A stretch of DNA of 35,085 nucleotides from Microtetraspora sp. NBRC 16547 (GTDB lineage Bacteria; Actinomycetota; Actinomycetes; Streptosporangiales; Streptosporangiaceae): the NCBI RefSeq assembly GCF_030268965.1, contig NZ_BSSE01000045.1, forward strand, positions 1 through 35,085. The letters are read 5' to 3'. Both the position numbers and the translations under genes were made by a program. The notes below the pieces were generated by a model. It did not search any database, was not told the origin of the DNA, and was given only the letters and a program-made list of their open reading frames with translations. Below, piece after piece: positions 14,868 to 22,950 of this stretch; position 1 is the stretch's first letter; each line of letters opens with the position of its first letter.

Positions 14868-15713
14868 ATGCGAACTATTCGGCGCGCCGTAGTCGCGGCC
14901 ATCGTCGCGGTCGTCGCCATGCTGTCCCTGACAGTGCCCGCATCGGCCGTCACTGGTGGAGAGCCCGACGGCAACCGGCACCCCAATGTCGGCCTGATCC
15001 TCTTCTACCAGCCGGACGGAAGGTTCCGCTGCTCGGCCACCCTCATCTCGCCCACTGTGCTGCTCACCGCGGCGCACTGCACCCAGGGCACCCTCGGCAA
15101 GACTCTTGTGACCTTCACGTCGGTCATCGCCGAGAACCCGCCGTCCCCGTTCCCCGCCGCGGCGGACCCGAGCAAGGGATACACCGCTCAGGAACTCGCC
15201 AAGGCCGGATATCTCTCCGGTACGGCTCACACCCACCCCGACTACTCCGACTTCACCGACCGGAACAACTGGAACGACGTCGGCGTGGTCGTCCTTGACA
15301 GCCCGGTCTCAGGGATCACCCCGGCTAAGACCGCCTCCGGCCGGTACCTCGACCAGTACAAGCAGCCGTTGCTCAACAAGACGCTTTTCACCTTCGTCGG
15401 CTACGGCACCGAGGTGCGTAAGCCGGACAGCGGCCCGCAGAAGCCGCAGCCGATGAGTTACCCGTTGCTGCGTCGCTTCGCGACCTCGCCGGGTCAGAAG
15501 CTGACGGACCAGATTCTGCAGGCCAACGGCAACCCCAATGACACCCGCGGCACCGGCGGCACCTGCTTCGGCGACTCGGGCGGCCCGGTGTTCCTCAACA
15601 ACTACGTCGTCGCCGTGACCAGCTACGGCCTTACGGAAAACTGCCGCTACATCGGCGGCTACCAGCGCATCGAGATTCCGGTCGTCGAGAAGTGGCTCGC
15701 CACCTTCGCCTGA
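14868..15713 (+). CDS. Secreted trypsin-like serine protease (S1 family)
   Basis: A 281-residue exported protease. The signal peptide has a basic start (MRTIRR), a hydrophobic core and an ASA cleavage motif at about residue 27. The mature domain carries the chymotrypsin-fold triad: His70 in LTAAHC, Asp137 in NNWNDVGVVVL and Ser237 in GDSGGP. Cys71 and other cysteines can form disulfides. The beginning VTGGEPD resembles the mature N-terminus of S1 enzymes, so processing may be minimal. GGAAGGA lies about ten bases before ATG 14868, and a strong terminator follows, so it is a single-gene unit. Substrate specificity cannot be read reliably. Confidence 0.93.
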   Translation: MRTIRRAVVAAIVAVVAMLSLTVPASAVTGGEPDGNRHPNVGLILFYQPDGRFRCSATLISPTVLLTAAHCTQGTLGKTLVTFTSVIAENPPSPFPAAADPSKGYTAQELAKAGYLSGTAHTHPDYSDFTDRNNWNDVGVVVLDSPVSGITPAKTASGRYLDQYKQPLLNKTLFTFVGYGTEVRKPDSGPQKPQPMSYPLLRRFATSPGQKLTDQILQANGNPNDTRGTGGTCFGDSGGPVFLNNYVVAVTSYGLTENCRYIGGYQRIEIPVVEKWLATFA

Positions 15714-15738
15714 CCGCTCTCTCCCCTACGGCATGCCG

Positions 15739-15766
15739 CCCCCGCCTGTTCGCGTACAGGCGGGGG
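15739..15766 (+). terminator. Strong hairpin terminator after the protease gene
   Basis: CCCCCGCCTG pairs perfectly with CAGGCGGGGG around an 8-base loop. It begins 26 bases after the protease stop. There is no long T run, as is common in high-GC actinobacteria. Confidence 0.75.
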
Positions 15767-15895
15767 ACGGGCCCGCCCATTGCGTGCTCTGCGAAGATTG
15801 GCGGTCGCGTGCCTGGTGGAACTCCTCTGGAAAGAGGGACGTTTTGCCTACGGTGACTGTCATACGCTGGCCAGGACGAAGGAGACGGATCGCTG

Positions 15896-16147
15896 GTGGC
15901 ATCCAAGAACGAACGAGACATCGCGGAGACGATCGAGGCCGCCCGCCTCGCACGCCAAGAGGGGCGAGCGGTTTTCGTGGTCAGCACCAAGACGGAGCTC
16001 AGCCAGACCACCTACCCGGCGTGGGATCTCGCAGGGCTGATCGAGGCGGTAGAGCGCGAGGGTTGGATACTCGCCCACACGTCCGAGACCGCCGTCACTG
16101 TCGCTTATCTGCGTATGACCTGTATCTTCCGACGGCACGACTGGTAG
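15896..16147 (+). CDS. Small conserved hypothetical protein
   Basis: An 83-residue soluble protein that starts at GTG 15896 after AAGGAGA. The pattern DLAGLIEAVEREGWILAHTS followed by a closing CIFRR is seen in many small actinobacterial proteins of unknown role, in which a helix with a Gly-Trp end is followed by two strands. It has good codon bias and ends at TAG. Convincing as a gene, but no function can be assigned. Confidence 0.65.
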   Translation: MASKNERDIAETIEAARLARQEGRAVFVVSTKTELSQTTYPAWDLAGLIEAVEREGWILAHTSETAVTVAYLRMTCIFRRHDW

Positions 16148-16158
16148 GGCGCTGCAGC

Positions 16159-16227
16159 CTCACCGCCGCCGAACTCGTCCAGCGCCTTCAGGTCAGCCCG
16201 GCGTCCATCTCCAAGGCCATCGGACAT
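16159..16227 (+). pseudogene. Truncated helix-turn-helix (MarR-like) fragment
   Basis: One frame reads LTAAELVQRLQVSPASISKA, a clear winged-HTH recognition unit of the MarR/GbsR type. The surrounding wing and dimer helices are missing. The similarity stops within a few bases of the 46-bp dispersed repeat that begins at 16234, which suggests that the repeat's arrival or a linked deletion cut the gene. Confidence 0.5.
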
Positions 16228-16233
16228 CGCTCT

Positions 16234-16279
16234 CCGCCTCGCGATGCATCCATCTGGATCCGCGCTCGCGACGGGCAGC
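16234..16279 (+). repeat. 46-bp dispersed repeat, copy A
   Basis: Matches the reverse complement of 27959-28004 at 44 of 46 positions. It contains the palindrome GATGCATC and a GGATCC. Both copies are intergenic. It could be a REP-like or mobile short repeat. Confidence 0.65.
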
Positions 16280-16295
16280 ATTTGTCAGAGACTCC

Positions 16296-16949
16296 CTAGT
16301 GGAAATTGACCGCGCAGCCAGTCGCGATGCTGGCCCGGCACGCCTCATGCAGTGCGAGCCACACCACGGATTCGACCTCGAACGGTGCGTCCTCCGGCAG
16401 TGTGAACACTCGGGAGGCTTCGGCATCGGACAGGGACCCGTCCTCCTCGATCTGGATGCCGATCACCGGAGCGCACTCGCGCAACTCCGCCAGAAGACGG
16501 TGACTTGACCCGACCATCCCGCCCCCCGAGATCCCTGCGTCGTCAGGCAGGAAGAGCGGGTCGTAGAAGTCGACCGGAACGTAGTAGCCGTCGCAGTCGG
16601 AGTGGCAGAGCAGGTGTGAGTAGAGATCGAGGGTCTCGTCTTTGACCTTGTAGTCGTCCCGGGAGAGTTCTTCCTGACTGGAGATCGGCGTCACCGGCTC
16701 CTCCCTCCTCATGAGGGCGAAAACTCTGCGCAGATAGTGCAGGTACCCGTAGGAGAACGAAGCCGCATGGCTGCGCATGAACGGCGGCGTGCTCTCCGGC
16801 CCGCGCCAGGCCGGTTCCTCCGGGTGACGCCATGTCACCCCCTCCTGCATCAGGGCCGCACTCAGCCTGTTCATCTCCGCGCGGTAGTACGCGATGCCTT
16901 CTTCATCGCCCACCCACGACTCGATTCCCACAGATATGCAAAGACCCAT
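16296..16949 (-). CDS. Conserved hypothetical protein, copy 2 of a duplicated gene
   Basis: A 217-residue soluble protein, about 90% identical to the product of 2650-3303 and in the same orientation. The frame is open to 17039, but similarity to copy 1 begins at the ATG at 16949, and the upstream residues are the antisense shadow of no known domain, so this start is preferred. It lies 43 bases downstream of the cytidine-deaminase-fold gene on the same strand and may be co-transcribed. Function unknown. The unchanged central block around residues 82-127 suggests selection or gene conversion there. Confidence 0.75.
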   Translation of the reverse strand: MGLCISVGIESWVGDEEGIAYYRAEMNRLSAALMQEGVTWRHPEEPAWRGPESTPPFMRSHAASFSYGYLHYLRRVFALMRREEPVTPISSQEELSRDDYKVKDETLDLYSHLLCHSDCDGYYVPVDFYDPLFLPDDAGISGGGMVGSSHRLLAELRECAPVIGIQIEEDGSLSDAEASRVFTLPEDAPFEVESVVWLALHEACRASIATGCAVNFH

Positions 16950-16992
16950 GCGGTAGAACGTAGCTTGTCCGTGTGAAGCGGCCAGAGCGCGC

Positions 16993-17439
16993 CTACTCGA
17001 AGACGCCGGCGTCGAAAGGTTGCGCGCCTTCCGCCGCATCCCACCGCGCCGCCAGAGGCATCAGGTCGGTGATCCGTACGCTCTTGACGCCGCTCGCGGT
17101 CGGCAACAGGACCCGGATACGCGGATGGTAATCCAGCAGGATCTGCCGGCAGCGGCCACACGGACCCACCGGACCGCGCCCCTCGTCTCCCACGGCGACG
17201 ATCGTCGTCAGCTCCCGTGCTCCCTGAGCGCGGGCATTCCCGAGCGTCACCAACTCGGCACACGGACCGCCGGTGAAATGGAAGAGGTTGATGCCACCGT
17301 GCATCCGGCCCGCCTGATCGCGGACGGCGGCGCCCATGCTGTGGACCAATCCTTCGCCGTGCAGATCCACAATCTGACGGGCGTACTCGATCAGCTCCAT
17401 ATCATCGGCGGTCAGATCGACACAGCGGAATACCGGCAT
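16993..17439 (-). CDS. Cytidine-deaminase-fold zinc hydrolase
   Basis: A 148-residue protein with the zinc-dependent deaminase signature: CAE in GGPCAELV (ligand Cys and catalytic Glu) and PCGRCRQ near residue 93 (the two other Cys ligands). Length and layout fit the CDA/blasticidin-S-deaminase group of small tetrameric enzymes that deaminate cytidine-like nucleosides. ATG 17439 follows GGGAGG at nine bases. The downstream neighbour is duplicated gene copy 2, suggesting a two-gene unit. It may act in pyrimidine salvage or on a modified nucleoside; there is no pyrimidine operon around it to decide. Confidence 0.88.
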   Translation of the reverse strand: MPVFRCVDLTADDMELIEYARQIVDLHGEGLVHSMGAAVRDQAGRMHGGINLFHFTGGPCAELVTLGNARAQGARELTTIVAVGDEGRGPVGPCGRCRQILLDYHPRIRVLLPTASGVKSVRITDLMPLAARWDAAEGAQPFDAGVFE

Positions 17440-17554
17440 CGGGCGCTGCCTCCCAAAACGAATGAGACTCGACGTTCGAGGAGTATTCCGCTGAGTGTCG
17501 GCGAAGGCGATTCGATTTCCCCGAGCCTTGGTGGAGCCGCGTGACCGCCCGTGC

Positions 17555-19327
17555 TCAGCGGTTGTCGGCGATGTGGTTGGCGGCGACGTAGCCGAACGTC
17601 ATGGCGGGGCCGATGGTGGAGCCGGCGCCGGCGTAGCTGTGGCCCATGACGGCGGCGCTGGCATTGCCGGCCGCATAGAGACCGGGGATGACCGCACCGC
17701 CCGGAGAGAGCACCCGGGCCTTGCTATCGGTGACCATTCCGCCCTTCGTGCCGAGATCACCAGGGACGATCTTGAAGGCGTAGAACGGCGGCAGCCACAG
17801 CGGGGCGAGGCAGGAGTTGGGAATGATCGCCGGGTCGGTGTAGTAGTGATCGTAGGCACTGTCGCCACGCTTGAAGTCGTGGTCCTTGCCGGTCACGGCG
17901 AAGCCGTTGAAGCGGCTGATCGTGCTCTGCAGAGCATTGGCGGGGACGCCTATCTTGGCCGCCAGACCCGCGATCGTGCTCGACCTGACGAGGGCCCCGT
18001 TGCTGTACCACGAGTCCGGGAACGGCAGGGTCGGCGCGACATCCTTGAAAAGGTAGCGGTTCCGGTAGTTCTGGTCGACGATCATCCAGGCGGGGATGTC
18101 CGGCGCCGCGGCGTTCTTCTCGTACATGACATGGACCACGTCGCTGTACGGCGCGGCTTCGTTCACGAAGCGTACGCCCTGCTGGTTGACGATGATGCTG
18201 CCCGGAAGGGTGCGCTCGGCCAGGCAGAAGTACGGCTCTTCGGGCAGCGGGATCACCGGCCCCCACCAGGAGTCGTCCATCAGCGCGACCTCGGCGCCGG
18301 CGGCGAGACCGGCCGTGATGCCGTCGCCGGTGTTGGAGGACGCGCCGACGGTCCAATCGGTGCCGATGGGCTGCTGTTGATAGTGGTTGCGCATCCCGGC
18401 GTTGTGCTCGAAGCCACCCGAGGCGACCACGACCCCGTACTTGGCCTTGATCAGTGTCTGCGTGCCGTCGCGGGTCACCAGCACACCGGTGACGCGGCCC
18501 CCGTCGACGCGCAGATCGACGAGCGGGGTGTTGAGCCAGACCGGCACGCCGGCCTGCAGTAGTCCGGCCCGCAGTGCTCCGGCCAGGGATTGGCCCATGG
18601 TGAGCGGCTTCTTGCCCTGTGCGCAGGCCTTTGTCCAGCGACTGTAGGTTTCGAGTGCGATGGCCGCGCCCTTGGCGTTGACCAGGGCGATGTTGAGCCA
18701 CTTGTAGTCGGCGCTGAAGACCACCTGGCCGTTCGGAACCGGGATGTACGCGGGGTTCAGGTTGGCCAGTTCCGAACCGAGGAGGTTTCCGTCGAACATG
18801 TCCGGCTCGATCGATCGGCCGGCCGCGATCCCGCCGGGCCGTTCGGGATAGTAGTCGGAGTAGCCCTCCATATAGCGGAAGCGCAGCGGGCTGTTCTGCG
18901 TGACGAAAGAGATCATGACGGGGCCGTTGTCGAGAAAGGCCGCCTGCCGTTCCGCGGGTACCTCGGTCCCGACGACCGCCGCGAGATAGGCGGCGGCCTT
19001 GGCCGGGGTGTCCGGTACGCGCGCGTCGAGAATGACGTGGTTGTTCGGGATCCAGATCCCCGCACCTGACCGGGCCGCTGAGCCGCCGAACTTGGCCGCT
19101 TTCTCGACCACGAGCGTGTTCAGCCCACGCTTCGCCGCCACCAGCGCGGCGGTCATCCCGGCTGCCCCGGCCCCGACCACCACGACGTCGTACTCCGGTG
19201 CGTCAGTGGTGTCCGCATGGGCGGCGACACTGCCGAGAACCTTTGAGCCGAACGCGATCCCGACCCCGGCCGCGGCGGCACCGCGCAGAACCTGCCGGCG
19301 GGTCGGATGAGAACTGTGAGCAGGCAT
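17555..19327 (-). CDS. Tat-exported FAD-binding protein, KstD/fumarate-reductase-like
   Basis: A 590-residue flavoprotein of the FAD-binding-2 family, most like 3-ketosteroid delta-1-dehydrogenase. It has a Tat signal (TRRQVLRG at 9-16, hydrophobic core, VAAHA cleavage region near 38). The FAD motif GAGAAG lies at 52-57, followed by KFGGSAARSGAGIWIPNN as in KstD enzymes. The C-terminal SYAGAG-STIGPAMTFGY block has the Tyr and Gly at the KstD active-site spacing. ATG 19327 after GAAGGG was chosen over an upstream GTG. Most KstDs lack a Tat signal, so this may act on an external steroid or be another oxidase-like member. No steroid catabolic genes flank it. Confidence 0.85.
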   Translation of the reverse strand: MPAHSSHPTRRQVLRGAAAAGVGIAFGSKVLGSVAAHADTTDAPEYDVVVVGAGAAGMTAALVAAKRGLNTLVVEKAAKFGGSAARSGAGIWIPNNHVILDARVPDTPAKAAAYLAAVVGTEVPAERQAAFLDNGPVMISFVTQNSPLRFRYMEGYSDYYPERPGGIAAGRSIEPDMFDGNLLGSELANLNPAYIPVPNGQVVFSADYKWLNIALVNAKGAAIALETYSRWTKACAQGKKPLTMGQSLAGALRAGLLQAGVPVWLNTPLVDLRVDGGRVTGVLVTRDGTQTLIKAKYGVVVASGGFEHNAGMRNHYQQQPIGTDWTVGASSNTGDGITAGLAAGAEVALMDDSWWGPVIPLPEEPYFCLAERTLPGSIIVNQQGVRFVNEAAPYSDVVHVMYEKNAAAPDIPAWMIVDQNYRNRYLFKDVAPTLPFPDSWYSNGALVRSSTIAGLAAKIGVPANALQSTISRFNGFAVTGKDHDFKRGDSAYDHYYTDPAIIPNSCLAPLWLPPFYAFKIVPGDLGTKGGMVTDSKARVLSPGGAVIPGLYAAGNASAAVMGHSYAGAGSTIGPAMTFGYVAANHIADNR

Positions 19328-19586
19328 TCGAAGACCCTTCGCTAAGACCACGGCCTTGACGGCACCTCGCGTTCAGGTACCTGCATGTGAAACATGATCT
19401 ACGCCAGTAACAGTGAACCAATCATGCGCTTGGTTGGTATAGCTGTCAACGGCGGACGGCACTGCCTCTCGGCCTCTGCCACCATGTGCGAATGGAACCC
19501 GTTCCGCCGGATAGAGGCGATGTCGCGCCGGCAGGGAGGGGCCCCAGCATGCTCGGTCTTGTCCCGTGCCGACCTTGGATAGCGTC

Positions 19587-20459
19587 ATGGCCATGCGGCT
19601 TCATGTGGGATGTGCGATGTGGACCCATGCGCCCTGGCAGGGGCGCTTTCTGCCGCATCCGCTCCCTCCTGCGGAACGCCTGCGGTCCTATGCGACCTGG
19701 TGCAACGCGGTGGAGGGCAACACGACGTTCTACGCGACACCGGCGAGGAGCACGGTGGAGTCGTGGGCACGGCAGACTGCCACCGACTTCCGCTTCGTGG
19801 TCAAGCTGCCCAAGTCGATCACGCATGAGCGCCGCCTCAACGGTGTCGACGAGGAGCTCCGATCGTTCCTGGACACGATCGAGCCGCTCGGGCCGCGGGT
19901 CCACGCCTTCTGGATCCAACTGCCGGGATCATTCGCGCCGACGGACCTCGGCACCCTGGCGGCCTTTCTTCATCGGCTCCCCCGCTCACACAGATACGCC
20001 GTCGAAGTCCGTCATCGCGCGTTCTTCGATGACGCGCGATCCGAGCGGCTTCTCGAAGGCGTCCTCGCCCGCGCTGATGCCGAGTGGATCCCGTTCGACA
20101 CCACCGTCCTCTTCCAGAGCCCTCCGACCAGCGACGCCGAACGAGACGCGTGGACGAAGAAACCGCGGGTTCCGCGCCGGTCGTCCGCTCTCACCGACCG
20201 CCCGATCGTTCGCTACCTCGGCCGGGACGCCACAGCGCGCACGATCGAGGGCTGGCAGCACTGGATCGGTACGGTCACCGAATGGTTGCGCGAAGGCCGC
20301 TCGCCGACCGTGTTCATCCATACCCCCGACAACGCCGACGCGCTGGTGCTCGCCCGTCGTTTTCACGACGACGTGCGGGCGCGGCTGCCCGAGATCGAGC
20401 CGCTGCCCGAGCCCATGCCGACCGAGCCCATGCCGACCGAGCCGCTGACCCTTTTCTGA
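19587..20459 (+). CDS. DUF72 (YecE-like) family protein
   Basis: A 290-residue TIM-barrel-like protein with the DUF72 pattern: LHVGCAMWTHAPWQGRF at the start, the YATWCNAVEGNTTFYATP motif, WARQTATDFRFVVKLPKSITH, then an AVEVRHRAFF strand and a closing FIHTPDNADALVLARRF segment. The family is widespread, cytoplasmic and of unknown activity, with a barrel related to AP-endonuclease-type TIM folds. The C-terminus ends in a short EPMPT repeat (15-base DNA repeat) that is not part of the domain. The start at ATG 19587 is uncertain because no strong ribosome site is seen; ATG 19593 is an alternative. Confidence 0.88.
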   Translation: MAMRLHVGCAMWTHAPWQGRFLPHPLPPAERLRSYATWCNAVEGNTTFYATPARSTVESWARQTATDFRFVVKLPKSITHERRLNGVDEELRSFLDTIEPLGPRVHAFWIQLPGSFAPTDLGTLAAFLHRLPRSHRYAVEVRHRAFFDDARSERLLEGVLARADAEWIPFDTTVLFQSPPTSDAERDAWTKKPRVPRRSSALTDRPIVRYLGRDATARTIEGWQHWIGTVTEWLREGRSPTVFIHTPDNADALVLARRFHDDVRARLPEIEPLPEPMPTEPMPTEPLTLF

Positions 20460-20545
20460 CCGCGCATCGGAGCCTTCAGGGAACGGAAGGTTGTGACGAG
20501 GCGACGCGGGCGGGCCGACCCGGGTGGCCGGGCTGCTCACGCCGG

Positions 20546-20586
20546 GCCATTCGCGGGCCGCAAAGAGCCGTCAACAGGGTGCAGTC
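20546..20586 (+). repeat. Degenerate attachment arm repeats (site VI)
   Basis: GCCATTC at 20546-20552 and GCCGCAA at 20557-20563 keep the 11-base phase of sites I, III and IV. GTCAACAGGGTGCAGTC at 20570-20586 differs at one position from site III, at the same 13-base offset. No tRNA half is found about 90 bases downstream. An older, decayed scar is likely. Confidence 0.5.
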
Positions 20587-20674
20587 GGCGGCATTCGTGC
20601 GCCATTCCGCCAGTGACACCGTGCTGCAAGTGAAAGCCTAGAGATCGGCAAGTGGAGGTCGGTAGCTTCTCGGC

Positions 20675-21289
20675 ATGACAAAACGATCTTTCGTCCTCGC
20701 CGTCCTGGCCGCTGCCGTACTCGCCGCTCCCACCGCGGCCTCGGCCGCATCGGGGTTCTCTGGGGCCGAGGTCTCCTCGTACTCGTCGGCTGCGGTAACC
20801 ACCACCTTCTCCTTCCGGGGCATGAACCTGCAGATCCCCGCCGGCTGGAAGGTGCACCGCGACGGAGACGGAGTCGTGGTGGTGACCGGAAAGTGCGATA
20901 AGCCGGAGCCCTTCGCCCCGAATTGTCAGGGGTTCTGGGTGTTCGGTCCGAAGGCGTTCACCAACCTCCCGGTCGGAGGCGGTTCCCTTACTTACACGGG
21001 CAAGGCGCAGTTCTATCCCTTCAGCGGAGTCGTGTCCTGCCCGTTCAACGCCAAGACCGGCTGGTACCCCGGCGAGAAGCCCACCTCGACAGGTCTGCGC
21101 CAGGTCGGACGCGGCCACAAGGCGAAGTACACCGTCTGGCCCAACCAGTGCGTGACGAACAACGGCGGCAAGCGGACGGCGAGCTTCACCCAGCAGGAGT
21201 GGTTCCTCCCCGCGTCGAAGATCCTGGTGGTGGACGTATGGAACACCCCGAAGCTGTCGGATGTGCTCACGCACGCCACCTGGAGCTGA
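20675..21289 (+). CDS. Secreted hypothetical protein
   Basis: A 204-residue exported protein: MTKRSFVLAVLAAAVLAAP signal with an ASA cleavage motif near residue 24, then a soluble domain with a MNLQIPAGWKVHRDGDGVVVVTG start. That start resembles lipid- or stress-related beta-sandwich proteins of actinobacteria. Four cysteines (in GKCDK, NCQGF, SCPF and QCVT) could form two disulfides in the oxidising exterior. The family is not identified. It has its own promoter region after the site VI scar and appears monocistronic. Confidence 0.75.
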   Translation: MTKRSFVLAVLAAAVLAAPTAASAASGFSGAEVSSYSSAAVTTTFSFRGMNLQIPAGWKVHRDGDGVVVVTGKCDKPEPFAPNCQGFWVFGPKAFTNLPVGGGSLTYTGKAQFYPFSGVVSCPFNAKTGWYPGEKPTSTGLRQVGRGHKAKYTVWPNQCVTNNGGKRTASFTQQEWFLPASKILVVDVWNTPKLSDVLTHATWS

Positions 21290-21431
21290 CCCCGGCTTGC
21301 TGGCCAGAGGAAGGTGCTCGGCACACCAGACACAAGGTACGGCGTCGCAGCGCGACCGATCACGGATCTCGATCTTTAGCGCGTTGTTGTTGGGGGGCGT
21401 GATGGTCGTCTCGCGGCGGAAATCCCAGATT

Positions 21432-21452
21432 GCGCGTCGCCGTTGTGACGCG
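21432..21452 (+). promoter_or_regulatory. Inverted repeat at the deaminase start codon
   Basis: CGCGTC and GACGCG (6-bp arms, 8-base loop) occupy 21433-21452, so the last base of the stem is the first base of the GTG. There is no Shine-Dalgarno between stem and start. This hairpin could limit translation. The arms are short and chance is likely in G/C-rich DNA. Confidence 0.25.
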
Positions 21453-21928
21453 TGAACGAGCGCTATGTCAGGCTTTCGAAGGTGAACCTTGATCAGAAGC
21501 TTGTCGACGCAGCGATCGCCCAGATGGACCGCCGATGGCCTGGCCGCGAGTACGGCGGTGCGGCGGCCGTCTATCTGGACGACGGGGAGATCCTCACCAG
21601 CGTCGCTTTGGACAACCTGAACGCCGGGGTGACTCTCTGCCACGAGACCGGCGCCATCTGCCAGGCGTACACACTGAACCGGAGGATCACCGCGTCGGTG
21701 TGCGTCTGCCGGATCCCCGGACGCGACGGGGTGGTCGTTCTCGCTCCGTGTGGCATCTGCCAGGAGCGCCTGGCGCTGTGGGGGCCTGACGTCCAGGTCG
21801 GCGTACACGATCACACCGACCCCGCAGGATGGAGAGCCCGTACTCTCCGGGAGGTCAACCCCTTCTACTGGGGGTCGGACTTCACGGATGACGGCAACTG
21901 GCCTACGCCCGAACTCCACTATGAATGA
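21452..21928 (+). CDS. Deaminase-fold (cytidine deaminase-like) protein
   Basis: A 158-residue protein with a variant zinc-deaminase signature: CHE in TLCHETGAI (Cys ligand, catalytic Glu with His between them in place of the usual Ala) and PCGICQERL near residue 110 for the two Cys ligands. The N-terminal segment YGGAAAVYLDDGEILTSVALDN matches the strand order of CDA enzymes. The C-terminal part contains a VNPFYWG motif. It belongs to the same fold as the protein at 16993-17439 but is not a close copy. It starts with GTG 21452. The substrate is unknown; a nucleoside or blasticidin-like compound is plausible. Confidence 0.8.
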   Translation: MNERYVRLSKVNLDQKLVDAAIAQMDRRWPGREYGGAAAVYLDDGEILTSVALDNLNAGVTLCHETGAICQAYTLNRRITASVCVCRIPGRDGVVVLAPCGICQERLALWGPDVQVGVHDHTDPAGWRARTLREVNPFYWGSDFTDDGNWPTPELHYE

Positions 21929-22053
21929 CCTCGGCCGGGATGCGACCGTGATCACTGCTCAAGGTGTTCGTCCTGTCCGGCATCGTCCACGAACTCACGC
22001 GACCCTTTCCCGATCGATCGACCGCCCGTCCGGTGCCTGACGGCTGCCGGTGA

Positions 22054-22196
22054 GGCGAACGGCACGTTCCGTCCCGCTTCAACCAAATCCGTCCTGAAGA
22101 GGAATGGTTCGCCGCCGATGACCTCGACGGATACGCCGACGAGATGGTCGTCATCGACGGCCATCCGCCGCACCTGTGGATCCTCCCGGTGGTTCG
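22054..22196 (+). pseudogene. Coding-biased fragment, possible gene remnant
   Basis: Immediately after an in-frame TGA at 22051, a frame with strong G/C third positions reads SRFNQIRPEEEWFAADDLDG and YADEMVVIDGHPPH. It has no start codon with a ribosome site and runs into the antisense of the next gene. It is probably the internal or C-terminal part of a decayed gene; the family is not recognised. Confidence 0.3.
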
Positions 22197-22781
22197 TCAG
22201 GCCGCTGCAGGGACGGGCTCAGCGGTACGGGAGACCTGGCCGATGAGCGGGATGAAGGACACGAGCAGGAAGACCGCCCCGACCGGGATGAGGTCCTTGT
22301 CCACGAGCGGCATGACGATGTTGAGCAGGTACACGAACGGGACCCAGATCTTGACGTGACGCTGGACGGTGAGCTGCACGATGAGCGCGAGCTGCCCGAC
22401 GTAGAAGAGGATCGGCAATCCGTCGTAGACCGCGAAGGAGACGCCGGGGACGGCCTGGACCTGGGTGAAAATGGCGTCCATGCCGTCGCGGTCAGTGGCC
22501 ATGAAGCTGACCACGATGTCGATGACGAACTGCGCGAAGAGTGCAAGTGTTCCGACGAACCCGATCACGGTGCTCACGGTCGACAGGGTGCCCCGTCCCG
22601 CCAGACGGCGCATGTGCCAGAAGACGGGGACGGACAGGGCCAGGGCCGCGATGAAGGCGAGATGGCCGGAAGTCCAGGCGAGGCCGGGACCGCGGACACC
22701 GTCCAGTCCGTCCAGAATCCGGATCACTCCGTATGCCAGGACGAGTAGCGGTGCTGCGACGAACGCGATACGGGGGTTCAT
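22197..22781 (-). CDS. Five-helix integral membrane protein
   Basis: A 194-residue hydrophobic protein with predicted membrane segments at about 5-22, 38-54, 68-94, 122-140 and 147-180. Short charged loops (HMRRLAGRG, ATDRDGMD) lie between them. Its length and spacing resemble small actinobacterial DUF-type membrane proteins, but I cannot assign a family. The start at ATG 22781 gives a first helix directly after MNPRI. No neighbour shares its direction closely. Confidence 0.72.
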   Translation of the reverse strand: MNPRIAFVAAPLLVLAYGVIRILDGLDGVRGPGLAWTSGHLAFIAALALSVPVFWHMRRLAGRGTLSTVSTVIGFVGTLALFAQFVIDIVVSFMATDRDGMDAIFTQVQAVPGVSFAVYDGLPILFYVGQLALIVQLTVQRHVKIWVPFVYLLNIVMPLVDKDLIPVGAVFLLVSFIPLIGQVSRTAEPVPAAA

Positions 22782-22950
22782 CCGGGAGACTCCTCAGTGG
22801 TGGGGTGATGTCCCAATCCTGGATTTCTCCGGCTCGGAAGTAATCGCCGAGCAGAGTGATCCCGGCACTCCCCCTCGCGAGGGAGAGGCGTTCCCCCGTG
22901 TCGGCGATGTCGCGGCGAGACGAGTCAGATCGTGCGACGAACTGGAGTCG

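Noticed and set aside
21952-22173. Short minus-strand frame downstream of the membrane protein gene
   Set aside because: The opposite plus-strand frame has much stronger G/C third-position bias over the same bases.
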